Positions 1-8,164 of a DNA stretch of 64,000 bases are shown here, one piece after another. Source of the DNA: Hyphomicrobiales bacterium (lineage in GTDB: Bacteria > Pseudomonadota > Alphaproteobacteria > Rhizobiales > Rhizobiaceae). Position numbers and translations under genes: made by a program. Position 1 is the stretch's first letter, and every line of letters starts with the position of its first letter. The notes under the pieces are model-generated. The model was not told the origin of the DNA, ran no database searches, and saw nothing but the letters and a program-made list of their open reading frames with translations. The stretch lies in contig UBXV01000004.1 of the NCBI GenBank assembly GCA_900469625.1, positions 1-64,000 of the forward strand. The letters are read 5' to 3'.

Positions 1-161
1 CCGAACCTGAACTCATCCATGAGGAATTTCGCGAGGCGGCCGGCTCGGACGTCCTGGCGCGGGATTCTCGCTTCGAAGCAAATGCGATCGAATATCCTTT
101 GGAGGGTATCGATCTGTTCGGGTGCAAATTCAAAACCTGACTGGTCAAAGTGAATAGCCAT
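1..161 (-). CDS. Small conserved rhizobial protein, C-terminus cut by window edge
   Basis: The frame opens at an ATG at 161 on the minus strand behind a strong AAGGAGG-type ribosome site and runs off the left edge, so about 53 residues are visible. It begins MAIHFDQSGFEFAPEQIDTL and continues with a helical stretch containing IFDRIC and GRLAKFLMDEF. The same pattern (a P-E/D-Q-I start, a central FD, then an R-L-A-x-x-L-M helix) recurs in the genes at 559-762 and 28289-28551, so it belongs to a small paralogous family. No catalytic motif or membrane segment is visible. I do not recognise a function. Confidence 0.72.
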   Translation of the reverse strand, partial: MAIHFDQSGFEFAPEQIDTLQRIFDRICFEARIPRQDVRAGRLAKFLMDEFRF

Positions 162-558
162 AAAGACCTCCCTCCTTGGGCTACAGCGTTCACCGAAGGG
201 AAAAAGATAGCGAGTCTTCCACTTGGCTCCAAGTGAGCAAAAGTAGAGAAGTTTAATGGTAGGACTGCCGGTGGTGGTGGCAGCGAAATACCGGCCAACG
301 TGTTAACTGCGGGCTATCGGACACTGCCTGCCGTCCGCGGGGGTTTCAAAAACCGCGCAGCGATGGCGCGGGGTGTGAGCTTCGCCGAAGCTATCTGACG
401 CATCATTTTCACGAGCAACGGCAAAGTGTAATGTGACATCCCGCCAACTCAGGAATATACTGGTGGCTCGATGACTTTGCTCGCGGCCTTCCATCCGCAA
501 CCTCGACCCGGAAGGCCGCTTTTTTGTGAGGTTCGCTCCGACGAGTTGGGGCGGAAAG
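162..558. other. Intergenic, no gene recognised
   Basis: About 400 bases between two minus-strand small genes. A minus-strand open frame at 303-500 has no ribosome site and a composition unlike the neighbouring proteins, so I do not call it. The first 20 bases hold the ribosome site of the gene ending at 161. I see no exact EcfG promoter, repeat or terminator here. Confidence 0.5.
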
Positions 559-762
559 TTACAGGTAGTCTGCCATCTTTCTCAACGCGTCGCGGTCATG
601 GATCCCGCTCTGAAACATCCCCAGCAAGCGGGCAGCTAGGAGCTCTGCCTCTTCACTTGAGCGGTCCAAGCCACGGGCCTGGAGCAATTCGTCGAAGACC
701 GATTCAATCAGTTCAATTTGATCGGGGAGAACGGCACCCCGGTGATGGTCACCAATACGCAT
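559..762 (-). CDS. Small helical protein, paralogue of the gene at 1-161
   Basis: A 67-residue protein starting MRIGDHHRGAVLPDQIELIE, preceded by a clear AAGGAGG ribosome site. It shares with the partial gene at 1-161 the order P-D-Q-I-E, a central V-F-D-E-L-L, then a second helix with A-A-R-L-L-G-M-F. It is acidic, probably all-helical, with no signal peptide or membrane segment. Small proteins of this type are common on rhizobial plasmids and are mostly uncharacterised. I know no function. Confidence 0.7.
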   Translation of the reverse strand: MRIGDHHRGAVLPDQIELIESVFDELLQARGLDRSSEEAELLAARLLGMFQSGIHDRDALRKMADYL

Positions 763-962
763 CTCGCCCTCCTTACGGGCTAAGGCGCGGTGAGCCTGCA
801 GTCGCCAAAGCCCTCACAACAAGCTAGCGATAAGAAATTATATGGAGAGTTTTGCGTTGGGCAACGGGAATCTTGAAGGATAGATTGACTCAGGCGATCG
901 CCGAATGGGGAGCGACCGCCTGGTGGTAGGGACATGGTGGCAAAGCCGAAACATCCGATCGT

Positions 963-1169
963 TCAATGTTCGGTGGATGAATGCGCTGCTGATCGGAGCT
1001 CGGAAACCTTGCGATCGAGATCGACTTTGTAAGGGCCGAATTTCATGAAGAGTTCGCGTGCGGCCAGAGGTTGGAGCCCGTGTGCGTGGATGAACTCTTC
1101 GAGGTCGTAACGCATGTTCCAGCCGCGTACTACCTTACTATATTGCTGTTTCGTGTCTTCGTGTTGCAT
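963..1169 (-). CDS. Small protein with VVRGWN-YDLEEF motif (DUF3606-like)
   Basis: I place the start at the ATG at 1169, giving 68 residues. The frame stays open up to 1277, but those extra residues do not match the paralogues. The core reads VVRGWNMRYDLEEFIHAHGL followed by A-R-E-L-F-M-K-F-G-P-Y-K-V-D-L-D. The same core occurs at 62413-62610 (nearly identical motif) and, more distantly, at 57673-57879. The Y-D-L-E-E-F helix and following helix recall DUF3606-type small rhizobial proteins, but the match is loose. The ribosome site is weak. Function unknown. Confidence 0.65.
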   Translation of the reverse strand: MQHEDTKQQYSKVVRGWNMRYDLEEFIHAHGLQPLAARELFMKFGPYKVDLDRKVSELRSAAHSSTEH

Positions 1170-1294
1170 GGCAGTTTTACTCGAAGTACGGGTGACTGCA
1201 TCGCCTCGCCGAGGCCTGCTTGGATCACCAAAATCCAATTGCTGGCAAAAGGTTCCAGCGTGGCTCGTCATCTCCATTGTGCCTTTAAAAAGCG

Positions 1295-1420
1295 ATGACT
1301 AAGGCACCTCCTAAGCGTCCGAAACAATTGCTTCTTGACGAAGAGGCGGTGCTGCGTGGCCAGTCGCGCAATCCTCGTGATCCCGATCAGCCGCGATCGT
1401 CTTTCGATCCCATGCCCGAG
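1295..1420 (+). pseudogene. 5' fragment of a LigD-type ATP-dependent DNA ligase
   Basis: From the ATG at 1295 the product reads MTKAPPKRPKQLLLDEEAVL and then contains RDPDQPRSSFDPMP. From memory, a P-R-D-P-D-Q-P-R-x-x-F-D-P-M-P stretch is typical of the leader before the adenylation domain of rhizobial LigD-type ligases used in Ku-dependent end joining. Immediately after F-D-P-M-P the similarity stops, and none of the ligase domain (no K-x-D-G adenylation lysine) is present. The frame continues to 1573 with unrelated residues. It is therefore a remnant. Intact ku genes lie 27 kb away. The attribution rests on motif memory and should be checked by search. Confidence 0.5.
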
Positions 1421-1549
1421 ACCGCGAACGAGGGAAGAACGTGGGTGGATCGAGGGAGTACCGGGGCAATGCGCTCAACCTTTGATATGATTGCGTCGTT
1501 CGAAAATTTCCACCAGCATTCCGGGGTGACACGGAGTTCTACCATGCGC

Positions 1550-3016
1550 TTATCCGTCATTGGCCCCGGTTGAGGTCCGGCTACGCGACGAAATAGTCGG
1601 TGGCAGTATCGGCCGTATTTTCTTGTTCGAGACAAAATCGGTGGCCCGCTGATAGCCGACATGGGTTTCACCCGAGCCGATGTTCCGCATGTCCGGGCTT
1701 GCCTCGGCACCTTTCGCATCCAGGGCTACGGGTGCGTTGTCGGCCATCTCGCTGCCGGCCTCGCGCAGAAGGTCCTGGATCGCCTTTTCGGTCTGGCTGT
1801 AATTGCCTTCCCCGAAATGATGTTCGCGGATCTGGCCCCTGGCGTCGATCAGGTAGTGGGCCGGCCAGTAGCTGTTCTCGAAGGCGCGCCAGATCGCGTA
1901 GTCGTTGTCGATCGCGACGGGATAGCCGATCTTGAAGTCGTCGATGGCCTTTTTGACATTGTCGATCTTCTTCTCGAAGGCGAACTCCGGAGCATGTACG
2001 CCGATCACCACCAGGCCCTGGTCCTGGTACTTTTCAGCCCAGGCGCGGACATAGGGAAGGGTGCGGATGCAGTTGATGCAGGAATAGGTCCAGAAATCGA
2101 CGAGCACGACCTTGCCCCTGAGCTGCTCCATCGTCAGCGGCGACGAGTTCAGCCATTCGACGGCGCCGTTCAGCGAGGGCGCGAGGCCTTCGATGGGCAG
2201 ATCGCTGCGGAACGGTTTGCCTTCCTCCGCAAGGCCGATCACTTTGTCGCTGCTTGCGACAACTTGCGAGGGCGCGCCGCCGGTGGGCTTCACATTCAGC
2301 CTGTCGAGCACGGCCTGTTCGAAGGCGGCAGTGCTGGGATATGAGAATTGCGCGAGCAGGCCGGTATCGAGCCCAATCGCGATGACCGTGACACCGGCAA
2401 GCACAGTTACCCCCAGCCCCTGGCGGATGCGCTCGGTGACGCCGACCGACTTCTTGATGCAGGCAAAGATCTTTCCGCCGACGGAGAGCGCGATGGCGAG
2501 CGAAGTGGCCGCACCGGCCGCATAAGCGAGCAGCAGGAAGGTCGTCTGCAGATTGGCGCCCTGCAAGGCAGCGCCCGTCAGCACGAGGCCGAGGATCGGC
2601 CCGGCGCAGGGGGCCCACAAAAGGCCGGTCGCAACGCCGAGAACAAGCCCGCTTGCGGCGGTCGGCGCGGAACTCGTACCGCCGGATACACTCAGCAGGC
2701 GGTTGCCGAAATCGACCACCGGCTGGGTGATGAAGCTTGCCATGCGCGGCGAGATCAGGCTGACGCCGAAGACCGCAAGCAAGGTCAGCGCGGCAAGGCG
2801 GCTATACTCGTTGGCATGGATCGCCCAGCTTCCGCCGACGGCGGAAAGTGTGGCGACAACACCGAAGGTGGCGGCCATGCCGACCAGCATGGGCAGCGTG
2901 CTGCGCACGAACTGCTGGCCCGAGCGGGCGAAGACGAAGGGAAGAATGGGGAGGATACAGGGGCTGAGGATGGTCAGTGCCCCTCCGAGATAGGCAATGA
3001 TAAGAAGCATCATCAT
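1550..3016 (-). CDS. DipZ-type CcdA-thioredoxin fusion with degenerate C-terminus
   Basis: The start is the first of three consecutive ATGs (3016) behind AAAGGA; the longer open frame upstream is not coding. The N-terminal half is a CcdA-like membrane domain of about six helices with conserved P-C-I-L-P and W-A-P-C-A-G-P segments. This is followed by a periplasmic thioredoxin/TlpA domain with the active site SCINCIR. The family normally ends in a carbohydrate-binding-like domain beginning around VGYQRA. Here that segment starts but the frame then changes: a shifted frame just after the FVSN residues reads TATDYFVA and PDLNRGQ, which resembles the missing domain, and stops follow. The protein probably passes reducing power across the inner membrane, but the tail is lost. 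Confidence 0.8.
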   Translation of the reverse strand: MMMLLIIAYLGGALTILSPCILPILPFVFARSGQQFVRSTLPMLVGMAATFGVVATLSAVGGSWAIHANEYSRLAALTLLAVFGVSLISPRMASFITQPVVDFGNRLLSVSGGTSSAPTAASGLVLGVATGLLWAPCAGPILGLVLTGAALQGANLQTTFLLLAYAAGAATSLAIALSVGGKIFACIKKSVGVTERIRQGLGVTVLAGVTVIAIGLDTGLLAQFSYPSTAAFEQAVLDRLNVKPTGGAPSQVVASSDKVIGLAEEGKPFRSDLPIEGLAPSLNGAVEWLNSSPLTMEQLRGKVVLVDFWTYSCINCIRTLPYVRAWAEKYQDQGLVVIGVHAPEFAFEKKIDNVKKAIDDFKIGYPVAIDNDYAIWRAFENSYWPAHYLIDARGQIREHHFGEGNYSQTEKAIQDLLREAGSEMADNAPVALDAKGAEASPDMRNIGSGETHVGYQRATDFVSNKKIRPILPPTISSRSRTSTGANDG

Positions 3017-3308
3017 CGTTTCCTTTGAACCGGTGTGTCGGGTTCTGGACGGCGATGGAGCTCGACCAGCAACGGCGCCAGTCTGGTCGAGACGATGTAT
3101 CCCGGATGTGTCCGGCTCGGCGCTCAAATGTACCAAAGTGTAGGGAGCGTCGCGTTCGCGGCGGCGGCGATGATGCCGTGCGAATTGTATCAGAGCGTAT
3201 CGGCAAGGCCGGATGCTACATCCGTATGCAATGAACGCGGATAACCGAAACATCGGGGATACATGCCGGCAGTTTTCTCTCCTCATCAGTTCACAACGGA
3301 GAGAACCA

Positions 3309-4352
3309 ATGTCCAGCGATATCAACCTTCAGCGTCGTCGTTTCTTCGGCATGGCCGCCCTTACCGTGGCAGCGGTGGAATTCGGCTTCGGCACAACCGC
3401 AAGCGCGAAGTCGTCCACGCCAACGGTTGCCGTCGTCAAGGCCGGTTCGCATACCTCCTTCGAGGCTCTGAAGCAGGTCAAAGCCGGTGTCCTGAACATC
3501 GGTTATGCCGAAGCCGGTCCGGCAGATGGCCCGGTCGTGCTGCTTCTCCACGGTTGGCCCTATGACATCTACAGCTTCGTCGATGTCGCGCCGGTCCTTG
3601 CCGATGCCGGCTACCGGGTGCTGATCCCCTATCTGCGCGGCTACGGCACGACCGAGTTCCTCTCTGCCAACACACCGCGCAACGGTCAGCAGACGGCGAT
3701 CGCGTCCGACATTGTCGCCTTCATGAATGCGCTGAAGATCGAGCGCGCCGTCATAGGCGGTTACGACTGGGGCGGACGCACCGCGGATATTCTCGCGGCT
3801 CTTTGGCCGGAACGCTGCAAAGCGCTGGTCTCCGTCAGCGGCTATCTGATTGGCAGCCAGGAGGCGAATCGGAAGCCGCTTGCGCCGCAGGCTGAGCTTT
3901 CCTGGTGGTATCAGTTCTATTTCGCCACCGAACGCGGCCAGGCCGGCTACGAAGCCAACCGGCGTGATTTCGCCAAGCTGATCTGGAAGCTCGCCTCGCC
4001 GCAATGGAATTTCGATGATGCAACCTTCGATCGTTCGGCCAAGGCCCTCGAAAACCCGGACCATGTCGCCATCACCATTCACAACTATCGCTGGCGGCTT
4101 GATCTCGCCAAGGGTGAAAAGAAGTATGACGCGCTGGAAAAGAAGCTCGCCGCCTTCCCGGTCATCGCCGTGCCGACCATCACGCTCGAAGGCGATGCCA
4201 ATGGTGCCCCACATCCGGAGCCTTCGACCTATGCGAAAATGTTCACCGGGAAATACGAGCACCGCACGATCGCCGGCGGAATCGGCCACAACCTGCCGCA
4301 GGAAGCGCCGGAGGCTTTTGCCCGGGCGATTCTCGATGTGGAACGCTTTTGA
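3309..4352 (+). CDS. Secreted alpha/beta hydrolase with Asp nucleophile (epoxide hydrolase/dehalogenase-like)
   Basis: The 347-residue protein starts at 3309 after an ACGGAGAGAACC ribosome site. The N-terminus carries QRRRFFGMAALTVAAVEFG and an A-S-A cleavage region, a likely twin-arginine signal. The fold shows the oxyanion motif HGWPYD and the nucleophile elbow GGYDWGGR, with Asp instead of Ser, as in epoxide hydrolases and haloalkane dehalogenases. A catalytic-type His lies in GIGHNLPQE near the C-terminus. The substrate is not predictable. It is separated by about 110 bases from the downstream two-component genes. It has the same nucleophile class as the hydrolases at 8165 and 53045. Confidence 0.82.
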   Translation: MSSDINLQRRRFFGMAALTVAAVEFGFGTTASAKSSTPTVAVVKAGSHTSFEALKQVKAGVLNIGYAEAGPADGPVVLLLHGWPYDIYSFVDVAPVLADAGYRVLIPYLRGYGTTEFLSANTPRNGQQTAIASDIVAFMNALKIERAVIGGYDWGGRTADILAALWPERCKALVSVSGYLIGSQEANRKPLAPQAELSWWYQFYFATERGQAGYEANRRDFAKLIWKLASPQWNFDDATFDRSAKALENPDHVAITIHNYRWRLDLAKGEKKYDALEKKLAAFPVIAVPTITLEGDANGAPHPEPSTYAKMFTGKYEHRTIAGGIGHNLPQEAPEAFARAILDVERF

Positions 4353-4465
4353 GTTCGCCTTGCCCGCCGCGATCGGATTTGCCTGTTTCGCGGCGGCCGA
4401 TTTGGAGTCACAAGAGGGAGCGCTATTCCGCCTAGCGCCCAATTCACAGAGGACCCGGAAGCCAG

Positions 4466-5206
4466 ATGGAGCATGTCGACCATATCCTGATCGTCGATGA
4501 CGATCGCGAAATCCGCGAACTGGTTTCGAGCTACCTGAAGAAAAACGGACTGCGCGCCAGCGTCGCCGCCGATGGCCGCCAGATGCGCAGTTTCCTCGAA
4601 GGCAACGCGGTTGATCTGATCGTGCTCGACGTCATGATGCCGGGCGACGACGGGTTGGTGCTCTGCCGCGAATTGCGCGCCGGCAAGCACAAGGCGACGC
4701 CCGTCTTGATGCTGACGGCCCGCAGCGACGAGATGGACCGGATCATCGGCCTTGAAATGGGCGCCGACGACTATCTGCCGAAGCCGTTCGCCGCCCGCGA
4801 ACTTTTGGCTCGGATCAAGGCCGTGCTGCGGCGCACCCGCGCGCTGCCGCCGAACCTGCAGATATCGGAGGCGGGGCAATGGCTTCGCTTTGGCGACTGG
4901 CGTCTCGATACGGTCGGCCGGCGTCTTCTCGACAGCCGCGGAACGGAGATTGCGCTCAGCGGCGCCGAATACCGGCTGCTGCGCGTCTTCATCGACCATC
5001 CGCAGCGGGTGCTGAATCGCGATCAGCTCCTGAACCTGACGCAGGGCCGTGATGCGGACCTCTTTGACCGCTCGATCGACCTTCTCGTCAGCCGCGTCCG
5101 TCAGCGGCTGGGGGATGACGCCCGCGAGCCGACCTATATCAAGACAGTGCGAAGCGAAGGTTATGTCTTTTCCGTCACGGTGGAAATCGAAGAGGCGAGG
5201 GCATGA
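4466..5206 (+). CDS. OmpR/PhoB-family response regulator
   Basis: A 246-residue regulator. The receiver domain (about residues 5-120) has the acidic pocket VDDDRE, phospho-acceptor D55 in LDVMMPG, T84 in LMLTAR and K106 in LPKPF. The C-terminal winged helix (about 140-240) includes the recognition-helix region DLFDRSIDLLVSRVRQRLGD and the wing YIKTVRSEGYVF. Its stop overlaps the start of the histidine kinase by four bases (ATGA), so the two are translationally coupled and form a cognate pair. The signal is unknown; neighbours (hydrolase, Ohr peroxidase, DipZ) suggest an envelope or redox stress input, which is inference. Confidence 0.93.
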   Translation: MEHVDHILIVDDDREIRELVSSYLKKNGLRASVAADGRQMRSFLEGNAVDLIVLDVMMPGDDGLVLCRELRAGKHKATPVLMLTARSDEMDRIIGLEMGADDYLPKPFAARELLARIKAVLRRTRALPPNLQISEAGQWLRFGDWRLDTVGRRLLDSRGTEIALSGAEYRLLRVFIDHPQRVLNRDQLLNLTQGRDADLFDRSIDLLVSRVRQRLGDDAREPTYIKTVRSEGYVFSVTVEIEEARA

Positions 5207-6528
5207 GCGCGGCCGCTGCCCTTCGTTCCGGTCTCTGGCCGAGCACGCTTCGGGCTCGGCTTTTCCTTATTCTGCTGGCAGGCCTCGCGATCGCCTACGG
5301 GCTATCGTTCACCGTCCTCTACCTTGAGCGCACCATGTCTGCCAAGGCCATCATGCTGGGGACGCTGGAAAGCGATGTCGCGACCTCGATCGCGGTTCTC
5401 GACCGCCTGCCGGCGGATCAGCGCGGCGGCCTCCTCGACCGCCTCAGCCGCGGCAACTATCGCTTCGAACTCGGGCCCGGCCTGCCGGGCGTGCCCGACA
5501 CCTCCCGCAAGGCGCGGGAAATCGGCGGCAGGATCGAAGACGCGATCGGCGGCAGCTATCCCCTGCGTATCGAATCCATCCCTGGCGACATCACGCGGCT
5601 CCAAGCGCATGTGACGCTGAGCGACGGAGGTCCTCTGACCATCGACATCACGCCGCGGCCTCCGATGCCGATCGCGGCATGGCTGCCCTATGTGCTGGCC
5701 GTTCAGATGGCGCTTTTGCTGCTCTGCACCTGGTTTGCCGTCCGTCAGGCGATCCGCCCGCTCGGTACGCTGGCAGCGGCGGCCGATGCGCTCGACCCCA
5801 ACAAGAAAGACCCGCCGCTCAGCGAGGCCGGGCCGAGCGAGGTCGCGCATGCGGCGCGCGCCTTCAACGCCATGCGCGAAAGGATCGCGCATTACCTTGA
5901 GGAGCGCGTCCAGATCCTTGCCGCGATCTCCCACGACCTACAGACGCCGATCACCCGCATGCGGCTGCGCGCCGACATGGCCGACGACACCCCCGAAAAG
6001 GAGAAACTGGTTCGCGATCTCGGCGAGATCGAGCGGCTGGTGCAAGACGGCATCGCCTATGCCCGCAGCGCCCACGGCAACGGCGAAAAACTTTCCCGCA
6101 TCGACCTGTCGTCCTTCATCGACAGCATCGCCTATGACTATCAGGATACCGGCAAGGCCGTCAGCGTCATCGGCGTGGTGCAAGGTGTTGCCGCGACCAA
6201 GCCGCATGCGCTTCGCCGCATTCTCACGAATTTCGTCGACAATGCGCTGAAATTCGCCGGTGCAGCGGAAATCGGCTTCGAACGGAGGGGCGAGGGAGTG
6301 ATTGCCATCACCGTGATGGATCGCGGCACCGGCATTCCCGATGCCATGCTCGACGCCGCCATGCAGCCTTTCTTCCGGCTTGAGCAATCGCGCAACCGGG
6401 AAACTGGCGGAACGGGGCTTGGCCTTGCCATCGCCGAGCAACTGGCCGCTACGATCGGCGGTTCCGTGCGGCTCTATAACAGGGAAGGCGGCGGGCTTGC
6501 TGCCGAAGTCACCATCCGCGCCAGCTGA
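5203..6528 (+). CDS. Membrane sensor histidine kinase
   Basis: A 441-residue kinase paired with the upstream regulator through an ATGA overlap. There is a first membrane helix at about residues 17-40, a periplasmic segment of about 120 residues, and a second helix at about 160-185. A HAMP-like linker follows, then a HisKA dimerisation helix with the phospho-acceptor His in ISHDLQTPITR (about 244). The ATPase domain shows N-box NFVDNALKFA (about 343), DRGTGIPD and GGTGLGLAIA. All catalytic boxes are intact. The periplasmic domain has no recognisable sensor fold by eye. Confidence 0.92.
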   Translation: MSAAAALRSGLWPSTLRARLFLILLAGLAIAYGLSFTVLYLERTMSAKAIMLGTLESDVATSIAVLDRLPADQRGGLLDRLSRGNYRFELGPGLPGVPDTSRKAREIGGRIEDAIGGSYPLRIESIPGDITRLQAHVTLSDGGPLTIDITPRPPMPIAAWLPYVLAVQMALLLLCTWFAVRQAIRPLGTLAAAADALDPNKKDPPLSEAGPSEVAHAARAFNAMRERIAHYLEERVQILAAISHDLQTPITRMRLRADMADDTPEKEKLVRDLGEIERLVQDGIAYARSAHGNGEKLSRIDLSSFIDSIAYDYQDTGKAVSVIGVVQGVAATKPHALRRILTNFVDNALKFAGAAEIGFERRGEGVIAITVMDRGTGIPDAMLDAAMQPFFRLEQSRNRETGGTGLGLAIAEQLAATIGGSVRLYNREGGGLAAEVTIRAS

Positions 6529-6675
6529 AGATGTAAGCGAAAATGTCCCGATCGGCCGGCGCTACGCTTTAATACAGTTCGGCTGATTTTCGGACACAGA
6601 GGGGATACGTCGGCGCGTCAGAACCACTCCGTCACCAGATTCCGCAAGGGCGGCTCGTAACCAAGGAGTGTTCCC

Positions 6676-7095
6676 ATGATGCAGATCGAAAAGGTCCTCT
6701 ACACCGGCAAGACCCATACCACCGGCGGTCGCGACGGCTTTACCCGCAGCAGCGATGCGGAGCTTGACGTCAAGCTTTCGCCTCCGGGCAGCGGCAAGGC
6801 GGGCACCAATCCGGAACAGCTCTTCGCGGCGGGCTGGTCGGCCTGCTTCATCGGCGCCATGGGCCTTGCCGCCGGCAGGCGCAAGCTCAAGCTTCCGGCA
6901 GACACCGCCGTCGATGCGGAAGTCGATCTCGGCACGACGGAGGGCGCCTACTTCCTGCAGGCCCGCCTGACCGTCAGCCTACCCGGTCTCGACACCGACC
7001 TAGCTCGTGCATTCGTCGAGGAAGCACATCAGACATGCCCCTACTCGAAGGCGACGCGTGGCAACATCCATGTCGAGCTGATCGTTGCGCAGTGA
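6676..7095 (+). CDS. ohr: Organic hydroperoxide resistance protein, Ohr/OsmC family
   Basis: A 139-residue protein of the normal Ohr length. The two redox cysteines are present: C57 in WSACFIGAMGL and C121 in HQTCPYSKATRGN. The catalytic surroundings (NPEQLFAAGW) are also present. Ohr reduces organic hydroperoxides using dihydrolipoamide-type reductants in the cytoplasm. The start follows a GGAGTGTTCCC spacing; a second ATG immediately follows, so the start could be one codon later. No MarR-type OhrR gene is adjacent. The nearest regulators are the two-component pair upstream and the Rrf2 gene downstream. Confidence 0.9.
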   Translation: MMQIEKVLYTGKTHTTGGRDGFTRSSDAELDVKLSPPGSGKAGTNPEQLFAAGWSACFIGAMGLAAGRRKLKLPADTAVDAEVDLGTTEGAYFLQARLTVSLPGLDTDLARAFVEEAHQTCPYSKATRGNIHVELIVAQ

Positions 7096-7176
7096 ATCGC
7101 GTGTGCTTGCCGCATGTCATCGGCATGCGGCGGGCAGGCTCGTCATCAGGCACCCGCCACATCTTTGGAGAACCCT

Positions 7177-7290
7177 GTGAAAATGCTGATCACCGGCTTC
7201 CTGATCGCCGCCGTCTTTGCTGCCCCTTGTATCTACGATGTCGCCTCGAAGGAACCGTCCTCGCTCGCAGGTCTTTTCGCGATACTCTAG
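7177..7290 (+). CDS. Possible short secreted peptide or truncated gene
   Basis: A GTG at 7177 (or ATG at 7183) follows TTTGGAGAACCC and opens a 37-codon frame whose product begins with a signal-like hydrophobic stretch, MLITGFLIAAVFAAP, before stopping at 7290. It could be a tiny exported peptide or the 5' end of a gene truncated by the rearrangements seen nearby. From here to 7555 I find no convincing gene. Confidence 0.3.
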   Translation: MKMLITGFLIAAVFAAPCIYDVASKEPSSLAGLFAIL

Positions 7291-7555
7291 CCAACCTGGC
7301 AAACGATCTTGTCCGCGGCGTTCTTCGGGTACCTCGATGAACGCCGCGTGTTTTGGCTGGAACGTCGAGGTGCGGCGCACCGGATGTCCCTCTCAAGGAT
7401 TTCGGATGATGCACCAGCCTTGGGCATATTCGACCATGATAGACGAGTTCCACGGCAAGGCGGCCGCCTTCGCGATTGAAAATCCGGATCAAACCGGCCG
7501 CCGCCCCACGGTTAGCGCTCATCGCCCATTCGATGAAGGGGTGAGAGCAAGCAGT

Positions 7556-7990
7556 CTATTGAGAGGTCCCGGACGCATTGTGTTTGGCATCTTTCGCTAT
7601 CTGCGCCAGTGTCGTGGCAGCGTACGTCGCAATCAGACGGGCCTCTGCCGCCGCATGCGCCTTTTCCAGTACAGAATTTGATGCACGCTCGACTGGGCAG
7701 GTTGGGTGATCTCGCGAGATGGGAGCGTTGAGGATAGCCCCCTTTGTTAGAGCGCGCTGGACGTCAAGCACAGTGACCTGGTCGAGCGACCGGGTCAATT
7801 TCCAACCGCCTCCTCTGCCGCCTTCGGATTCAACAATTCCATGTTCACGCAGCGCCCCGAGCGTACGGCGCACAACAACGGGATTTGTGTTGAGCATCAA
7901 TGCAATTTGTTCTGATGTTTCTCTGCCGCCGAGCAGTCCCATGTGAACCAACACGTGCAGCATTCTGGCGAGCCGACCGTCGGTCGTCAT
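7556..7990 (-). CDS. Rrf2-family transcriptional regulator
   Basis: The start is the ATG at 7990 behind AGAAAGG; the frame upstream is just open. The 144 residues show the Rrf2 winged helix: a leading helix with RLARMLHVLVHMGLL, the HTH around TSEQIALMLNTNPVVVRRTL, and the wing ESEGGRGGGWKL. Only one cysteine (PTCPVE) lies in the sensor region, so an IscR/NsrR-type cluster with three cysteines is unlikely; it resembles the YwnA-type subgroup. It is divergent from the epoxide hydrolase gene at 8165. The shared 170-base region carries repeated GTTACG/CGTAAC elements, suggesting it controls both genes. Confidence 0.88.
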   Translation of the reverse strand: MTTDGRLARMLHVLVHMGLLGGRETSEQIALMLNTNPVVVRRTLGALREHGIVESEGGRGGGWKLTRSLDQVTVLDVQRALTKGAILNAPISRDHPTCPVERASNSVLEKAHAAAEARLIATYAATTLAQIAKDAKHNASGTSQ

Positions 7991-8012
7991 CACGGACCTT
8001 TCTGCAACAATT

Positions 8013-8063
8013 ATAGTTACGCTATATTGACATCCAGATATTATCGTAACACATGTTGTTACG
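8013..8063. promoter_or_regulatory. Divergent control region with GTTACG/CGTAAC repeats
   Basis: The hexamer GTTACG occurs at 8016-8021 inside the palindrome ATAG-ttacg-CTAT (8013-8025). It then occurs as a perfect inverted pair CGTAAC-acatgtt-GTTACG at 8045-8063. A TTGACA lies at 8027-8032. The position, between the Rrf2 gene and the hydrolase gene, fits an operator for the Rrf2 regulator. Binding is inferred. Confidence 0.5.
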
Positions 8064-8164
8064 CGATAGAAATAGCGCAAATGCGACGCCGCCGCTTTTT
8101 GAGTTTTTCGCCGCTCGTCATTGCTGTTCCATCAATCGTCCTGTCAGCAAATCAGGAGGCTCCC

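Noticed and set aside
303-500. 65-codon minus-strand frame in the first intergenic region
   Set aside because: No ribosome site and a composition unlike real small proteins in the window.
1387-1560. Minus-strand frame starting MTDKRMVELRVTPECWWKF
   Set aside because: No ribosome site; more likely decayed dipZ or junction sequence than an independent gene.
3291-4442. A 383-codon minus-strand frame opposite the alpha/beta hydrolase
   Set aside because: The plus strand holds clear catalytic motifs and a Tat signal; the antisense product has no motif or ribosome site.
4229-4999. A minus-strand 256-codon frame opposite the OmpR-type regulator
   Set aside because: The regulator has complete receiver and winged-helix motifs; the antisense frame has none.
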